NCBI RefSeq assembly: GCF_029837695.1
Contig: NZ_JAOEEA010000004.1
Span: 328,913 to 392,912 of the forward strand
Length of the DNA: 64,000 bases
Direction of reading: 5' to 3'
Source: Pseudomonas sp. GD04019
GTDB lineage: Bacteria; Pseudomonadota; Gammaproteobacteria; Pseudomonadales; Pseudomonadaceae
Of this stretch, positions 32,539 to 41,484 are shown piece by piece. The position numbers were made by a program, and so were the translations under genes. The first letter of the stretch is position 1, and each line of letters opens with the position of its first letter. The notes below the pieces were generated by a model. It had not been told where the DNA came from, did no database searches, and saw only the letters and a list, made by a program, of their open reading frames with translations.

Positions 32539-33266
32539 CAACAAAGCCCGCCGTTCACCGCGAGGACCTGGCGGGTAATGTACGCCGCCTCCTCGGACAT
32601 CAGGAAATTCACTGCCCCGGCCACTTCCTCGGGCGTACCCATGCGCGCGGCCGGAATCATCTTGAGGATCTCGTCCACCGGCACCAGATCGTCGAGGATC
32701 TCGGTGTCGATCAGCCCCGGCGCCACGCAGTTGACCGTGATCTTGCGCTTGCCCAGCTCGATGGCCAGGGCCTTGGCCGCGCCGATCATGCCGGCCTTGG
32801 AGGCGCTGTAATTGACCTGGCCGCGGTTGCCGATCAGCCCGGAGACCGAGGTGATGCAGACGATGCGCCCGGCTTTGCGGCGGCGGATCATCGGCATGGT
32901 CAGCGGGTGCAATACGTTGTAGAAACCGTCCAGGTTGGTGCGCAGCACCTGGTCCCAGTCCTCGTCGGAGAGCGCCGGGAAGGCGCCGTCGCGGGTCAGG
33001 CCGGCGTTGCACACCACGCCGTAGTAAGCACCGTGCTGCTCCATATCGGCCTCCAGCGCTTCGCGGCAGGCGGCGCGGTCGGACACGTCGAATTGCAGGA
33101 TGCGCGCCTGCTGGCCGAGCTCGGCGATCTGCGCCTGCACGGCCTCGGCCTCGTCGCGGCGCGAGCGGCAGTGCAGGACGATGTCGTAACCGGAACGGGC
33201 CAGGCGCAGGGCGATGGCACGGCCGATGCCACGGCTGGAGCCGGTGACCAGGATGGTTTCAGTCAT
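32538..33266 (-). CDS. 3-ketoacyl-ACP reductase (FabG-like) of the aryl polyene cluster
   Basis: A 242-residue short-chain dehydrogenase. The NADPH-binding TGSSRGIG is near the N-terminus and the catalytic triad is Ser140, Tyr153 and Lys157 (YSASK). It would reduce the keto group in each elongation cycle, as ApeQ does in characterised clusters. The start overlaps the dehydratase stop by four bases and the stop overlaps the next ketosynthase. Confidence 0.9.
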   Translation of the reverse strand: MTETILVTGSSRGIGRAIALRLARSGYDIVLHCRSRRDEAEAVQAQIAELGQQARILQFDVSDRAACREALEADMEQHGAYYGVVCNAGLTRDGAFPALSDEDWDQVLRTNLDGFYNVLHPLTMPMIRRRKAGRIVCITSVSGLIGNRGQVNYSASKAGMIGAAKALAIELGKRKITVNCVAPGLIDTEILDDLVPVDEILKMIPAARMGTPEEVAGAVNFLMSEEAAYITRQVLAVNGGLC

Positions 33267-33724
33267 TGCGATTGCTCTTGCTGCTCTTGTAGATACCTCG
33301 CCACCTCGGGCGGGCGGAACACATTGAGGCGTGCCTCGGCATGGATATCGGGGCCGTCCAGGTGGCACTCGAACACGCCCATGCCGTTGTCGTCCTGCAG
33401 CGAGCGCAGGGCCTTGATGCGCAGTTCGGCACCGGCCGGGAAGCGCTCGACGTTGCACTCGAACTTGCGTGTGCCAAGGAGGAAGCCCAGCTCCACCGGC
33501 AGGCCGGCCTGGCGCGCCTGGCAGCCGGCGTAGGCGGCCACGCTCTGCGCCATCAGCTCGATGCCGACCCAGGCCGGCAGGCTGCCGTCCTCTTGGCTGA
33601 ACAGGCCGCCGGGGCGTACCACCAGGCGCGTCTCGATCTCTTCGGCGCCAAAGCTCAGCACCTCGTCGACCAGAATCATGTCGGCGGCGTGCGGCACCAG
33701 CTCGGCGATGGGCCACAGGCTCAT
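33263..33724 (-). CDS. 3-hydroxyacyl-ACP dehydratase (ApeP-like hotdog)
   Basis: A 153-residue hotdog-fold protein. The N-terminal LVPHAADMILVDEV carries the histidine typical of FabZ-like dehydratases, and PAWVGIELMAQSVAAYAG is the hotdog helix. It would dehydrate the 3-hydroxyacyl intermediate so that the double bond is retained. Characterised clusters use a pair, ApeP and ApeI; here the second partner is the C-terminal domain of the ligase at 45954-47615. Overlaps neighbours on both sides. Confidence 0.88.
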   Translation of the reverse strand: MSLWPIAELVPHAADMILVDEVLSFGAEEIETRLVVRPGGLFSQEDGSLPAWVGIELMAQSVAAYAGCQARQAGLPVELGFLLGTRKFECNVERFPAGAELRIKALRSLQDDNGMGVFECHLDGPDIHAEARLNVFRPPEVARYLQEQQEQSQ

Positions 33725-34950
33725 GGCGCATCACCCGGCTTATCACCCAAAATCAGGGCCACGTTGTTGCCGCCGAAGGCGAAGGAGTTGCTCATCAGTC
33801 GGCGCCCCGCCGTTTTCTGCAGGCGATCACCGGCGCCGACCAGCTGCAGCGGCGCCAGGGCCGGGTCGGCCTGGCCGTCCCACAGGTGTGGCGGCAGCAG
33901 GCCGTCGCGGTTATGTTCGCTCAGGGTCAGCCAGCAGAAGGCCGCCTCCAGGGCGCCGGCGGCGCCCAGGGTATGCCCGGTCAGCGGCTTGCTCGACGAG
34001 CAGGGCACGCCGGCGGGGAACAGGCCGCGCACGGCCTGGCTCTCCATGGCGTCGTTGTGCGCCGTGGCGGTGCCGTGCAGGTTCAGGTAGTCGATGTCGC
34101 TGGGCTGCAGGCCGGTGCTGGCCAGGGCCTTGTCCATCGCCGCGCGGGCGCCGCGACCCTCGGGGTGCGGCGCGGAAATATGGTGCGCGTCGGAAGTGGC
34201 GCCGCCGCCGAGGAAGGCGATCGGGCTGCTCTCGCGGGTCATCAAGAACAGCGCCGCGCCCTCGCCGATATTGATGCCGTGGCGGTTCACCGAGAAGGGA
34301 TTACAGGGCTCGGCGGACACCGCTTCGAGTGCCGAGAAGCCGTTGAGGGTCAGGCGGCACAGGCTGTCCACTCCGCCGCAGATCACCGCGTCGCACAGGC
34401 CCTGCTGCAGCAGGCGATGAGCGCTGAGCAGGGCGCGGGCGCTGGAGGTGCAGGCGGTGGACTGACAGTACACCGGGCCGGCCAGCTGCAACCAGTCGGC
34501 GAGGAAGGTGGCCGGCGCGGCCATCTCCTGCTGGGCGTAGTCATACTCGGCGGGCACCTCGCCCTCGTGCAGGAAGCGGGCGATGCCGTCGCTGGCCTCG
34601 CGGATGCCCGAGGTGCTGGTGCCCAGCACCAGGCCGACACGGGCGGCGCCGTAGCGGGCGATGGCGGCGCGCAGCTCGGGTTCGATCTGTTGGGCCGCGG
34701 CCAGCAGCAGCTGGTTATTGCGGCTATGGGCGGCCTCGAAGCCGGCGGGCATGGCCGGCAGTGCCGCGCGCACGGCGCCGACGGTGAGGCGGCGGTCGGT
34801 GACCCAGCCATCCTCGGCGCGCATGCCGGAGGCATCGCCGGCCAGCAGCGCGTCGGCCACCGCCTGCTTGCCTTCGCCCAGGGCGCACAGCAGGCCGAGG
34901 GCATTCAAATAGCTGGGCATGGGAGAGCCAGGCTGTGTAGAGCGGGGCAT
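33721..34950 (-). CDS. Aryl polyene beta-ketoacyl-ACP synthase (first KS)
   Basis: A 409-residue ketosynthase with a complete triad: Cys167 in STACTSS, His292 in LHGTATA, His326 in GHTLGAAG. It would pair with the cysteine-free chain-length-factor-like protein (49474-50190), as ApeO does with ApeC. ATG 34950 has AGAAGG upstream and overlaps the previous stop; the alternative at 34920 has no ribosome binding site. Confidence 0.88.
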   Translation of the reverse strand: MPRSTQPGSPMPSYLNALGLLCALGEGKQAVADALLAGDASGMRAEDGWVTDRRLTVGAVRAALPAMPAGFEAAHSRNNQLLLAAAQQIEPELRAAIARYGAARVGLVLGTSTSGIREASDGIARFLHEGEVPAEYDYAQQEMAAPATFLADWLQLAGPVYCQSTACTSSARALLSAHRLLQQGLCDAVICGGVDSLCRLTLNGFSALEAVSAEPCNPFSVNRHGINIGEGAALFLMTRESSPIAFLGGGATSDAHHISAPHPEGRGARAAMDKALASTGLQPSDIDYLNLHGTATAHNDAMESQAVRGLFPAGVPCSSSKPLTGHTLGAAGALEAAFCWLTLSEHNRDGLLPPHLWDGQADPALAPLQLVGAGDRLQKTAGRRLMSNSFAFGGNNVALILGDKPGDAP

Positions 34951-35444
34951 CAGTTGCCTTCTTCTTGGTTCAGCGCGCGCACCCGATAGCTGAGCTGCGG
35001 TGCGGCGAGGGTGAAGTCCAGTGCGGAACGGTAGCGGATTCGCCAGTCCGGGTTAAGCCGGCGCTGACCATCGGCGCCGCGCTGCCAGCTGCCCTCGGGA
35101 TAGGCGTGCAGCGCGTCATCGGCGGTGAGGGCGAACAGCAGGGCGGCGAACAGCTCGCGGGCCTCGGGGTTGGGCGGCAGCAGGCCGTCGTTGCGCCACT
35201 CGCCGCCTTGCAGCAGCTGGCGCGCCAGCGGCACGCCGAGCGGGTCGAACAGCGACCAGCGCAGGGCCTCGCCTTCGGCCTGGATCACCAGCAGCCAGTC
35301 GCGCCGCTCGGAGTTCTGCGTGCGTTCGATCTGCAGGCTGATGGGCAGCCCGGCGGTCAGTGCGGGGCTGCTCGTCGGCACGGGCGTGTGCCCGGCGCAG
35401 GCGCCAAGCAGCAAGGTCAGGGCTAGCAGGACAGCACGCAGCAT
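34950..35444 (-). CDS. DUF3261 lipoprotein of the aryl polyene cluster
   Basis: A 164-residue lipoprotein; lipobox LLGAC, lipidated cysteine at residue 16. The mature domain (SLQIERTQNSERRDWLLVIQ, RWSLFDPLGVPLARQLL) is the DUF3261 type found beside LolA-like and MMPL genes in aryl polyene clusters. It probably helps place the aryl polyene lipid in the outer membrane. Its ATG overlaps the methyltransferase stop; a GTG one codon upstream is possible. Confidence 0.8.
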   Translation of the reverse strand: MLRAVLLALTLLLGACAGHTPVPTSSPALTAGLPISLQIERTQNSERRDWLLVIQAEGEALRWSLFDPLGVPLARQLLQGGEWRNDGLLPPNPEARELFAALLFALTADDALHAYPEGSWQRGADGQRRLNPDWRIRYRSALDFTLAAPQLSYRVRALNQEEGN

Positions 35445-36154
35445 CACGGCTTGCGTGCCACCGCGTTGACCAGGGTCTCGTCGCGCTGGCCGAACGGCTT
35501 GGCCTTCATGATGCCCCAGCGTTCGAGCAGGCCGAAGTCCTTGGAACGACTCCACCACAGGTACGGGTAGGAGACGTTGCGTTCCTCGAACTGGAAGCCC
35601 TGCGTGCGCAGCATGCCCAGGTATTCCTCGGCACTCTTCTGCACGTGCATCGGGTGACGGAACAGCCAGCGGATCACCCAGGTGTCGATGTAGAACTTGG
35701 TCGACTCGGCGAACAGCAGCAGGCCGCCGGGTTTGAGCACGCGCCAGAACTCGGCCAGGGCCTGTTCCTGTTCGACCAGGTGGTGGAAGGTCTGGTGGCA
35801 GAACAGGATGTCGACGGATGCATCGGGCAGGTCGATGGCCGCGCAGTCGCTGGCGATCAGCTGCACGTCGAGGCCCAGGCGCTCGGCCTCGGCGCGCGAG
35901 CAGTCGAGGCTGTGCGGGTCGGCGTCGAGGCCGATCATCCGTGCCGGGGCGAAGGCCTGGTTGAGCAGGCCGAACGAGCGGCCCTGGCCGCAGCCGGCGT
36001 CGAGCAGTACCGGTGCCTGCGGCAGCGGCGCATCGATCAGGCGCTTGAGGTCGTTGATCGCCACGCGCAGCACGTGGTGCTGCCAGACGTGGCTCTGCAG
36101 GAACCAGAAGCCGAAGCGGGTTTCCTCGACGTAGGTGGCGGCGGCGCGTTCCAT
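35444..36154 (-). CDS. SAM-dependent methyltransferase of the aryl polyene cluster
   Basis: A 236-residue class I methyltransferase. Motif I is VLLDAGCGQGRSFG, with the acidic GLDADPHSL and the post-motif ILFCHQTFHHLVEQ. In aryl polyenes the aromatic head is often methylated or methoxylated, so the head group is the likely substrate. O- versus C-methylation cannot be decided from sequence. A short gap separates it from the flavoprotein upstream. Confidence 0.85.
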   Translation of the reverse strand: MERAAATYVEETRFGFWFLQSHVWQHHVLRVAINDLKRLIDAPLPQAPVLLDAGCGQGRSFGLLNQAFAPARMIGLDADPHSLDCSRAEAERLGLDVQLIASDCAAIDLPDASVDILFCHQTFHHLVEQEQALAEFWRVLKPGGLLLFAESTKFYIDTWVIRWLFRHPMHVQKSAEEYLGMLRTQGFQFEERNVSYPYLWWSRSKDFGLLERWGIMKAKPFGQRDETLVNAVARKP

Positions 36155-36168
36155 TGCGGTGGGGCTCC

Positions 36169-37416
36169 TCAGTTCATCGCGCAGAGTTCGGCGAGCACGC
36201 CCAGGCGGCGCTTGGGCTCGGCGACATAGGGATTCTTCTCGTCCCAGGCGTAGCCGGCGAGGATCGAGCAGATCATGCGGCGGATTTCCGGCGAGGCCTT
36301 CTCGTAGAAGATCACGTCCTGGAAGGTGCCATCGTACCAACCCTGCACATACACGCGGAACGTATCCACGCCGCGCTTGAGCGGGATGGCGAACTCGTTC
36401 TCCCAGTCCACCGCCTCGCCGCTGAGCTGACGATGCAGCAGGCCGGCGGCCATGCTCGCCGAGCGCATGGCGATGGTCACGCCGGAGCTGAACACCGGGT
36501 CGAGGAACTCGGCGGCGTTGCCCAGCAGGGCGAAGCCCGGGCCGTGCAGGCTCTTGACGTTGGCCGAGTAGCCACCGATGGCGCGCGCCGGGGTGTCCCA
36601 CACGGCGTTCTGCAGCACCTTGCTCAGCGACGGCGTCTCGGCGACAAACTGCTTGAGGCAGGCGTCGAGGTCCTTCGGGTAGCCCTCGTAGTGCTCGGCG
36701 GCGGAAACCACGCCCAGCGAGCAGCGGCCGTTGCTGAACGGAATGGTCCAGAACCACACGTCGCGCAGGGTCGGGTGGGTGGTGATAAGGATCTTCTCGC
36801 GGTCGAAGCCGGAAGCCGGGTCGATGCGGTCCTCGATATGGGTGAACACCGCCTGGCGGATCGGGAAGGACGACGGCGTGTCGAGGTCGAGCAGGCGCGG
36901 CAGCACGCGGCCGTAGCCGCTGCCGTCGAGGACGAAGGCGCACTCGACTTCATATTCATGGCCGTCGGCCAGGCGGCGTACCGACAGGCTCGGGCAGTCG
37001 CCGGTGAAGTCGGCGGCGAAGATCTCTTCCTCGTAGCGGATCTCCACGCCCTGCAGCTCGGCCTGGTCGGCCAGCAGTTTGTCGAAGTCGGCGCGGATCA
37101 CCTGGTAGGTCGAACCCTGGCCCTCGGTGAATTTGTCGCGGAAGTCGAACTCGGTGTAGCGCTCACCCCAGGCGAAGGCCGCGCCGTGCTTGGTCTGGAA
37201 ACCGGCGGCCTGCACCGCTTCGAGCATGCCGGCCTCCTCGACGAAGTCCAGGCAGTGCGACAGCAGGCTCTCGCCGATGGAGAAACGCGGGAAGCGCTGG
37301 CGCTCCAGCACCAGCACGTCGTGGCCCTGGCGCTTGAGGATGGCGGCAGCGATGGCGCCGGAGGGGCCGGCACCGATGACGACGATCTGGCGCTGTTCGA
37401 CTTCAGGAGACTTCAT
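36169..37416 (-). CDS. FAD-dependent halogenase-like oxidoreductase
   Basis: A 415-residue single-component flavoprotein. The FAD-binding motif is VVIGAGPSGAIAA (residues 12-24). Three marks of flavin-dependent halogenases are present: Lys76 in KHGAAFAWG, aligned by eye with the catalytic lysine of phenolic halogenases; the WxWxIP signature as WFWTIP at 221-226; and FLDPVFSSG at 304-312. The cluster makes an aromatic polyene, and xanthomonadins are brominated, so ring halogenation is a reasonable prediction; hydroxylation or another flavin reaction is the alternative. The start overlaps the antiporter stop by 14 bases. Confidence 0.8.
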   Translation of the reverse strand: MKSPEVEQRQIVVIGAGPSGAIAAAILKRQGHDVLVLERQRFPRFSIGESLLSHCLDFVEEAGMLEAVQAAGFQTKHGAAFAWGERYTEFDFRDKFTEGQGSTYQVIRADFDKLLADQAELQGVEIRYEEEIFAADFTGDCPSLSVRRLADGHEYEVECAFVLDGSGYGRVLPRLLDLDTPSSFPIRQAVFTHIEDRIDPASGFDREKILITTHPTLRDVWFWTIPFSNGRCSLGVVSAAEHYEGYPKDLDACLKQFVAETPSLSKVLQNAVWDTPARAIGGYSANVKSLHGPGFALLGNAAEFLDPVFSSGVTIAMRSASMAAGLLHRQLSGEAVDWENEFAIPLKRGVDTFRVYVQGWYDGTFQDVIFYEKASPEIRRMICSILAGYAWDEKNPYVAEPKRRLGVLAELCAMN

Positions 37417-38551
37417 AACGGCTTCTCGCTTGATTGTTGTTGACATGCTTGCCGAGCAGGGCCGGCAGCAGGGTGGAGAACAGGCTCATCAGCAGCAGAC
37501 CGAAGTAGATCAGCGAATCGATCAGCTGCAGCTGCAGGAGCAGATTGAGGAAGACGATTTCGGTGAGGCCGCGGATGTTCAGCAGCAGGCTCTCGCGCCA
37601 CTTCACGCGCGCCGCGGCGCTTGGGTCGGCCCAGTGCAGACCGAGCCAGCTGCCGAGCACTTTGCTCAGCACCGGCAGCGCCAGCAGGATAGCGATGACC
37701 AACCATGAGTAGTCTTGGCCTATGCCATGGAAGTCCACGCGCAGCACGCCGAAAGTCAGGATCAGCGGCACGGCCAGGCCGTTTATCAGCAGTCGCCACA
37801 GGTGTGGCGGCAGCGGCAGCACGAAGAGCTGCTTGAGCCAGGCCAGGCACAGCATGTAGGCGATGCCGAACACCAGGGCGTTGAGCCCCAGTTGCTGGAA
37901 CAGCAGCATCAGGGCGAAGAACGGCAGGCTGTAGAACAGCGGATGGCGCAGCTTCAGCCCGCGCATTACTAGCGGCAGCAGCGCGGCCAGCAGCGGCCAC
38001 AGCAATGCGGCCGGGTGGCTGCTGCCCTGGGCCAGGCCGAACAGGCTCCAGCACAGGAAGTCCATGAGGATCGCCGCGTGCAGCAGACGCTTGGTGTCCG
38101 CCGCCGGGTAGCCGATGCTCTGCAGGAACAGGTACAGCACCGGGATGGCGGTGATCGAGAACAGCAGGCCGATGCCCACCGAGCTCAGCCAGCCGCGCTC
38201 GCCGGGCAGCAGCCAGAGCGAGCAGGCCAGGCCGGCGAGCATCGGCACCAGGAAGCTGGGCAGGGCGATCTTTACGCAGGCGGGGCTGAGGTCGAGGTCG
38301 ATCACGTCGCTGAGGATGTAGCCCAGCAGCAGGGCAAAGCACAGGCCGTAGAGCATGCTCAGCCAGGTCGGTGCCAGCAGATCGGTGGCGCTCAGCTGCC
38401 AGTGCGGTTCGACCCACAACAGCAGCAGGGCGGGGATCGCCATGGCCGCGACCAGCAGCTGGCCGACGATGGGGATCAGCCGGCGGCCACCGACGACGGC
38501 GACCAGGGCATAGATCGCCAGGGCCAGCAGCCAGAATCCGAGCACGGTCAC
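37403..38551 (-). CDS. CPA2-type cation/proton antiporter-like membrane protein
   Basis: A 382-residue protein with about eleven or twelve hydrophobic helices and no soluble regulatory domain. NIRGLTEIVFLNLLL near residues 335-350 matches the NxRGLxELVxLN helix of CPA2 (KefB-like) antiporters. The start is GTG 38551, overlapping the exporter stop (GTGA). It lies inside the operon between the MMPL exporter and the flavoprotein and is not part of the minimal aryl polyene set. Substrate unknown; it may use or supply ion gradients, or move a product. Confidence 0.75.
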   Translation of the reverse strand: MTVLGFWLLALAIYALVAVVGGRRLIPIVGQLLVAAMAIPALLLLWVEPHWQLSATDLLAPTWLSMLYGLCFALLLGYILSDVIDLDLSPACVKIALPSFLVPMLAGLACSLWLLPGERGWLSSVGIGLLFSITAIPVLYLFLQSIGYPAADTKRLLHAAILMDFLCWSLFGLAQGSSHPAALLWPLLAALLPLVMRGLKLRHPLFYSLPFFALMLLFQQLGLNALVFGIAYMLCLAWLKQLFVLPLPPHLWRLLINGLAVPLILTFGVLRVDFHGIGQDYSWLVIAILLALPVLSKVLGSWLGLHWADPSAAARVKWRESLLLNIRGLTEIVFLNLLLQLQLIDSLIYFGLLLMSLFSTLLPALLGKHVNNNQARSRYEVS

Positions 38552-40887
38552 GCGGCTATCTCCTTGGGTGTCTCCTTGGCGGGCCGTTCGGCAGCCCAGG
38601 GCGAAAGCAGGAAACAGAACAGCAGGCCGAGGCTGATGGCCAGGCCGAAGTTGGCGATGGCCGGGGTCTGGCTGAGCAGCAGCAGGCCGAACGACATCCA
38701 TGCGGTGAGCGCCGAGAGCAGGGTGCCGAGCAGGCTCACTGCCGGACCGCCGATGTTCTCGCGCATGAGGATGGCGTAGTCGACGCCGATGGCGGTGATC
38801 AGCAGCAGGCCGAACAGACTGAACAGGGTCAGCGGCTGGCCCAGCCAGCCGAGGCAGGCCAGCGCGGCCAGGGCCGAGAGCAGCGGCAGGCAGATCACCC
38901 GCAGGGCGCCGCCGAGGCCGAAGGGCAGGCACAGCAGCAGGAGGATGGCGGCGCTGGAGATCAGCTTGAGCTCGGCGGCGCTGAGCTGGGTGGCGGCGAA
39001 CAGCTGGTTCAGCTCGCCCAGGCGATCGATCAGTTGCACGCCCTGCAGACCCTCGGCCGTTTGCTGCAGCAGGGCGCTGTCATTCAGGCCCTGCAGGCTG
39101 ACGATGCCGGCCACGCCATGGTCATTGGCGCCCAGCCACAGCGGGCGCCAGGCCTCGCCCAGCGGGCCGGCCAGGGCCTGTTCCAGGCTCGGTTGCGGCG
39201 CGTGCAGCAGCTCGTCCAGTTCGGCGCGCAGGGCGGCCTCCGGCAGGCCGAGGTCGAGCAGCGGCTGCCAGTGTTGCGGCAGCTCGTTCAGCGCAGTGCG
39301 CAGCGGCACCAGTGCGCTCTCGGGGGCGACCAGCTGGCTGAGGGCGCGGTAGCCGCGCAGATGGCCGGCGGCGATGGCGGCGTCCAGGCGCTGGCTGAGT
39401 TCGGCTTGGCGCTGCAGCAGCTGTTGTTCGTCGGCGCCGCGCACCAGGAAGAACTGGCTGGTGGGCTGTTGCCCGGTCAGCTCGGCGATGCGCTTGGCCT
39501 CGGCCATCAGTGTCGGCTCCTGACCCAGCCACTGGCGCAGGTCGTTCTGCGGAGTGAGCTGCCACAGGCCTCCGGCGCAGAAGGCCAGCAGGGCGAGCAG
39601 CAGCGGCCAGCTGCCGGTGCGCGCCAGTAGTGTCTTGCGGCGCTGCACCAGACGCTCGGCGGCGCGGCGCAGGCTGGCCGGCGGCGCCAGGCGCAGGTTG
39701 TTCAGCCAGGCCGGCAGCAGGCACACCGAGCACAGGTAGGCGCCGATCAGCCCGGCAGCGGAGAACAAGGCGATCTGCGTCAGCGCCGGGAAAGGCGTGA
39801 AGGCCAGCGCTACATAGCCGGCGAGGTTGGTGCCCAGGCTCAGGCTCAGGCCCGGCAGGGTCTCGCGCAGAGCGGCCCAGCTCGACCACGGGCCGTCGCC
39901 CCAGCTCTTGCTCAGGTAGTGCTGCGGGTAGTCGGCGGCGACGCCGACCAGACTGGCGCCGAGCACCAGGGTCAGCGCGTTGATCTGGCCGAACAGCAGC
40001 ACGCAGGCGGTGCAGCCGGCCAGCAGCGCCACGCCCATCGGCAGCAGGCTGACCAGGATGCGCGGGCGGCGGAAGGCCAGCAGCAACAGCAGCAGGGTGC
40101 CGAGGGTGGCGCCGCCGCCGATCAGGGCGATCTCGCGGGTGGCCTTGGCCTGGCCGGCTGCGGCGTGCAGCGCACCACCGGCGGCGAGCAGTTGGCCGCC
40201 CTCGGCGCTGACCTGCTGGCGCAGCTCGGCGACAGCCGCGGCGATCTGCGGCGGCGCCTGCATATCGAAGGCGTCGCCGCGGGTACGCAGGCGCAGCAGG
40301 GCCCAGGTGGTGCCGTCGTCCTGCAGCAGCAGGGCGCCGCTGCCGAGGTCGGCCTGGATGCGGCTGCCGGGGTTGAGCGTCTGCTGGGCGCGCAGGCCGA
40401 GGCCGAGCCAGTCCTGCTCGGTGGGCAGCAGGCCGAAGCCGGCGAAGGTGTCGAACAGCTGCTGCGCACGTTGCTCGATGAAACTGTCCGGCTGCTCGAT
40501 CAGCAGCTGGCGGTCGGCCGGCGCCAGCAGGGCCAGGCGCTCGCCACGCAGCTGCTGGCGGATGGCGTCGAGATCGGCCTGCAGGCTCCACTGCACCTTG
40601 TCAAAACGGCCGCTGGCCTGCCACTGCTCGCCGGCCTGGCGCACCAGCTCGATGGCGCGCTCGCGCTGCGGGTGGCCGATCAGGATCAGCAGCTCGCGCG
40701 ACAGTGGTTCCTGCATGCGCTGCTCGGCCTGCTGTACCAGCACGTCGCCGGCGCCCTTGGGCAGCAGGGCGAGCATGCTGGCCTGCACCGGCGGGCCGTC
40801 GCGCCACTGCCAGGCAGCCAGCGCCAGTAGGGCCAGGAGCAGGGCCCCAAACAGGCGCGGCAGGACTCTCTGCAGGCTAATGGACAA
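38548..40887 (-). CDS. MMPL/RND-family exporter of the aryl polyene cluster
   Basis: A 779-residue inner-membrane protein with the duplicated RND/MMPL layout: an N-terminal helix, a periplasmic domain (about 30-230), a block of five or six helices, a second periplasmic domain (about 430-610) and a second helix block. GDDAD-type residues appear in GVAADYPQHY and AIGVDYAILM. It is probably the exporter that hands the aryl polyene lipid to the LolA-like carrier. The start is TTG 40887, overlapping the LolA-like gene by 11 bases; no ATG is close. Confidence 0.85.
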   Translation of the reverse strand: MSISLQRVLPRLFGALLLALLALAAWQWRDGPPVQASMLALLPKGAGDVLVQQAEQRMQEPLSRELLILIGHPQRERAIELVRQAGEQWQASGRFDKVQWSLQADLDAIRQQLRGERLALLAPADRQLLIEQPDSFIEQRAQQLFDTFAGFGLLPTEQDWLGLGLRAQQTLNPGSRIQADLGSGALLLQDDGTTWALLRLRTRGDAFDMQAPPQIAAAVAELRQQVSAEGGQLLAAGGALHAAAGQAKATREIALIGGGATLGTLLLLLLAFRRPRILVSLLPMGVALLAGCTACVLLFGQINALTLVLGASLVGVAADYPQHYLSKSWGDGPWSSWAALRETLPGLSLSLGTNLAGYVALAFTPFPALTQIALFSAAGLIGAYLCSVCLLPAWLNNLRLAPPASLRRAAERLVQRRKTLLARTGSWPLLLALLAFCAGGLWQLTPQNDLRQWLGQEPTLMAEAKRIAELTGQQPTSQFFLVRGADEQQLLQRQAELSQRLDAAIAAGHLRGYRALSQLVAPESALVPLRTALNELPQHWQPLLDLGLPEAALRAELDELLHAPQPSLEQALAGPLGEAWRPLWLGANDHGVAGIVSLQGLNDSALLQQTAEGLQGVQLIDRLGELNQLFAATQLSAAELKLISSAAILLLLCLPFGLGGALRVICLPLLSALAALACLGWLGQPLTLFSLFGLLLITAIGVDYAILMRENIGGPAVSLLGTLLSALTAWMSFGLLLLSQTPAIANFGLAISLGLLFCFLLSPWAAERPAKETPKEIAA

Positions 40888-41458
40888 GGTCGGTGCGCTC
40901 CTGCGCAGTCAACGCGTCGCCAGCCTGGCTCTGCGGCAGTTTCAGGACGGTGCGGTCGCCCTGGGTCTCGATCAGTTCGATGCGCTCGACCAGCGCGCCG
41001 CCGTCGATGCGAATGGCGCTGAAGATCTGCCTGAGCAGCGCGGAGTGCGGGGTGAGTTGGAGCTGCCAGGCGTTGTGTTCGCCGCTGAGCTTGAGGTCGA
41101 AGTCACGCTCCAGGCCCGAACGGTCGCCCTTGAGCACGGCGAGGAACAGGCGGCTCTGCTGGGCGGCGACGTCCTGGCCCGGTTGCTGTTGCCAGCCCTC
41201 GGCGGTGCGGCGGGCGATGCCGCTGTCGGCGATGCGGTAGTCCTGCTTGAGCGGTTTTTGCAGGAGCCAGAGCAGACCGTGGTCGCGGGACAAGGTGAAC
41301 TGGCCCTGGCTGGTCAGCGGGGTGGGCAGGGCGCGCAGGTGCTTCTCCTGTATGAAGGGGCCGCGCACGACCGTGGGCTTGGCGAGCTGGGCGCTGAGGT
41401 CGGACAGGTCGAAGGCTTGGGCCGGAATTGTGGTCATCAATGCCAGGGCCATCAGCAT
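40877..41458 (-). CDS. LolA-like outer-membrane lipid carrier
   Basis: A 193-residue periplasmic protein of the LolA-like fold found in aryl polyene clusters. A signal peptide (MLMALALMTTIPAQA) precedes FDLSDLSAQLAKPTVVRGPF and the beta half-barrel pattern with LWLLQKPLKQDYRI. It would bind and carry the lipidated product across the periplasm. The start ATG 41458 has a poor ribosome binding site. Directly upstream is the large palindromic element, which breaks the otherwise overlapping gene chain. Confidence 0.82.
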   Translation of the reverse strand: MLMALALMTTIPAQAFDLSDLSAQLAKPTVVRGPFIQEKHLRALPTPLTSQGQFTLSRDHGLLWLLQKPLKQDYRIADSGIARRTAEGWQQQPGQDVAAQQSRLFLAVLKGDRSGLERDFDLKLSGEHNAWQLQLTPHSALLRQIFSAIRIDGGALVERIELIETQGDRTVLKLPQSQAGDALTAQERTDLVH

Positions 41459-41484
41459 TCGGCTGATTGTCGAGGAGGCTTTAA

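Noticed and set aside
31303..34950. Fatty acid synthesis (fabF/fabG/fabZ) genes
   Set aside because: Duplicate ketosynthases, the cysteine-free partner, the aryl ligase and export genes fit aryl polyene synthesis, not primary metabolism.
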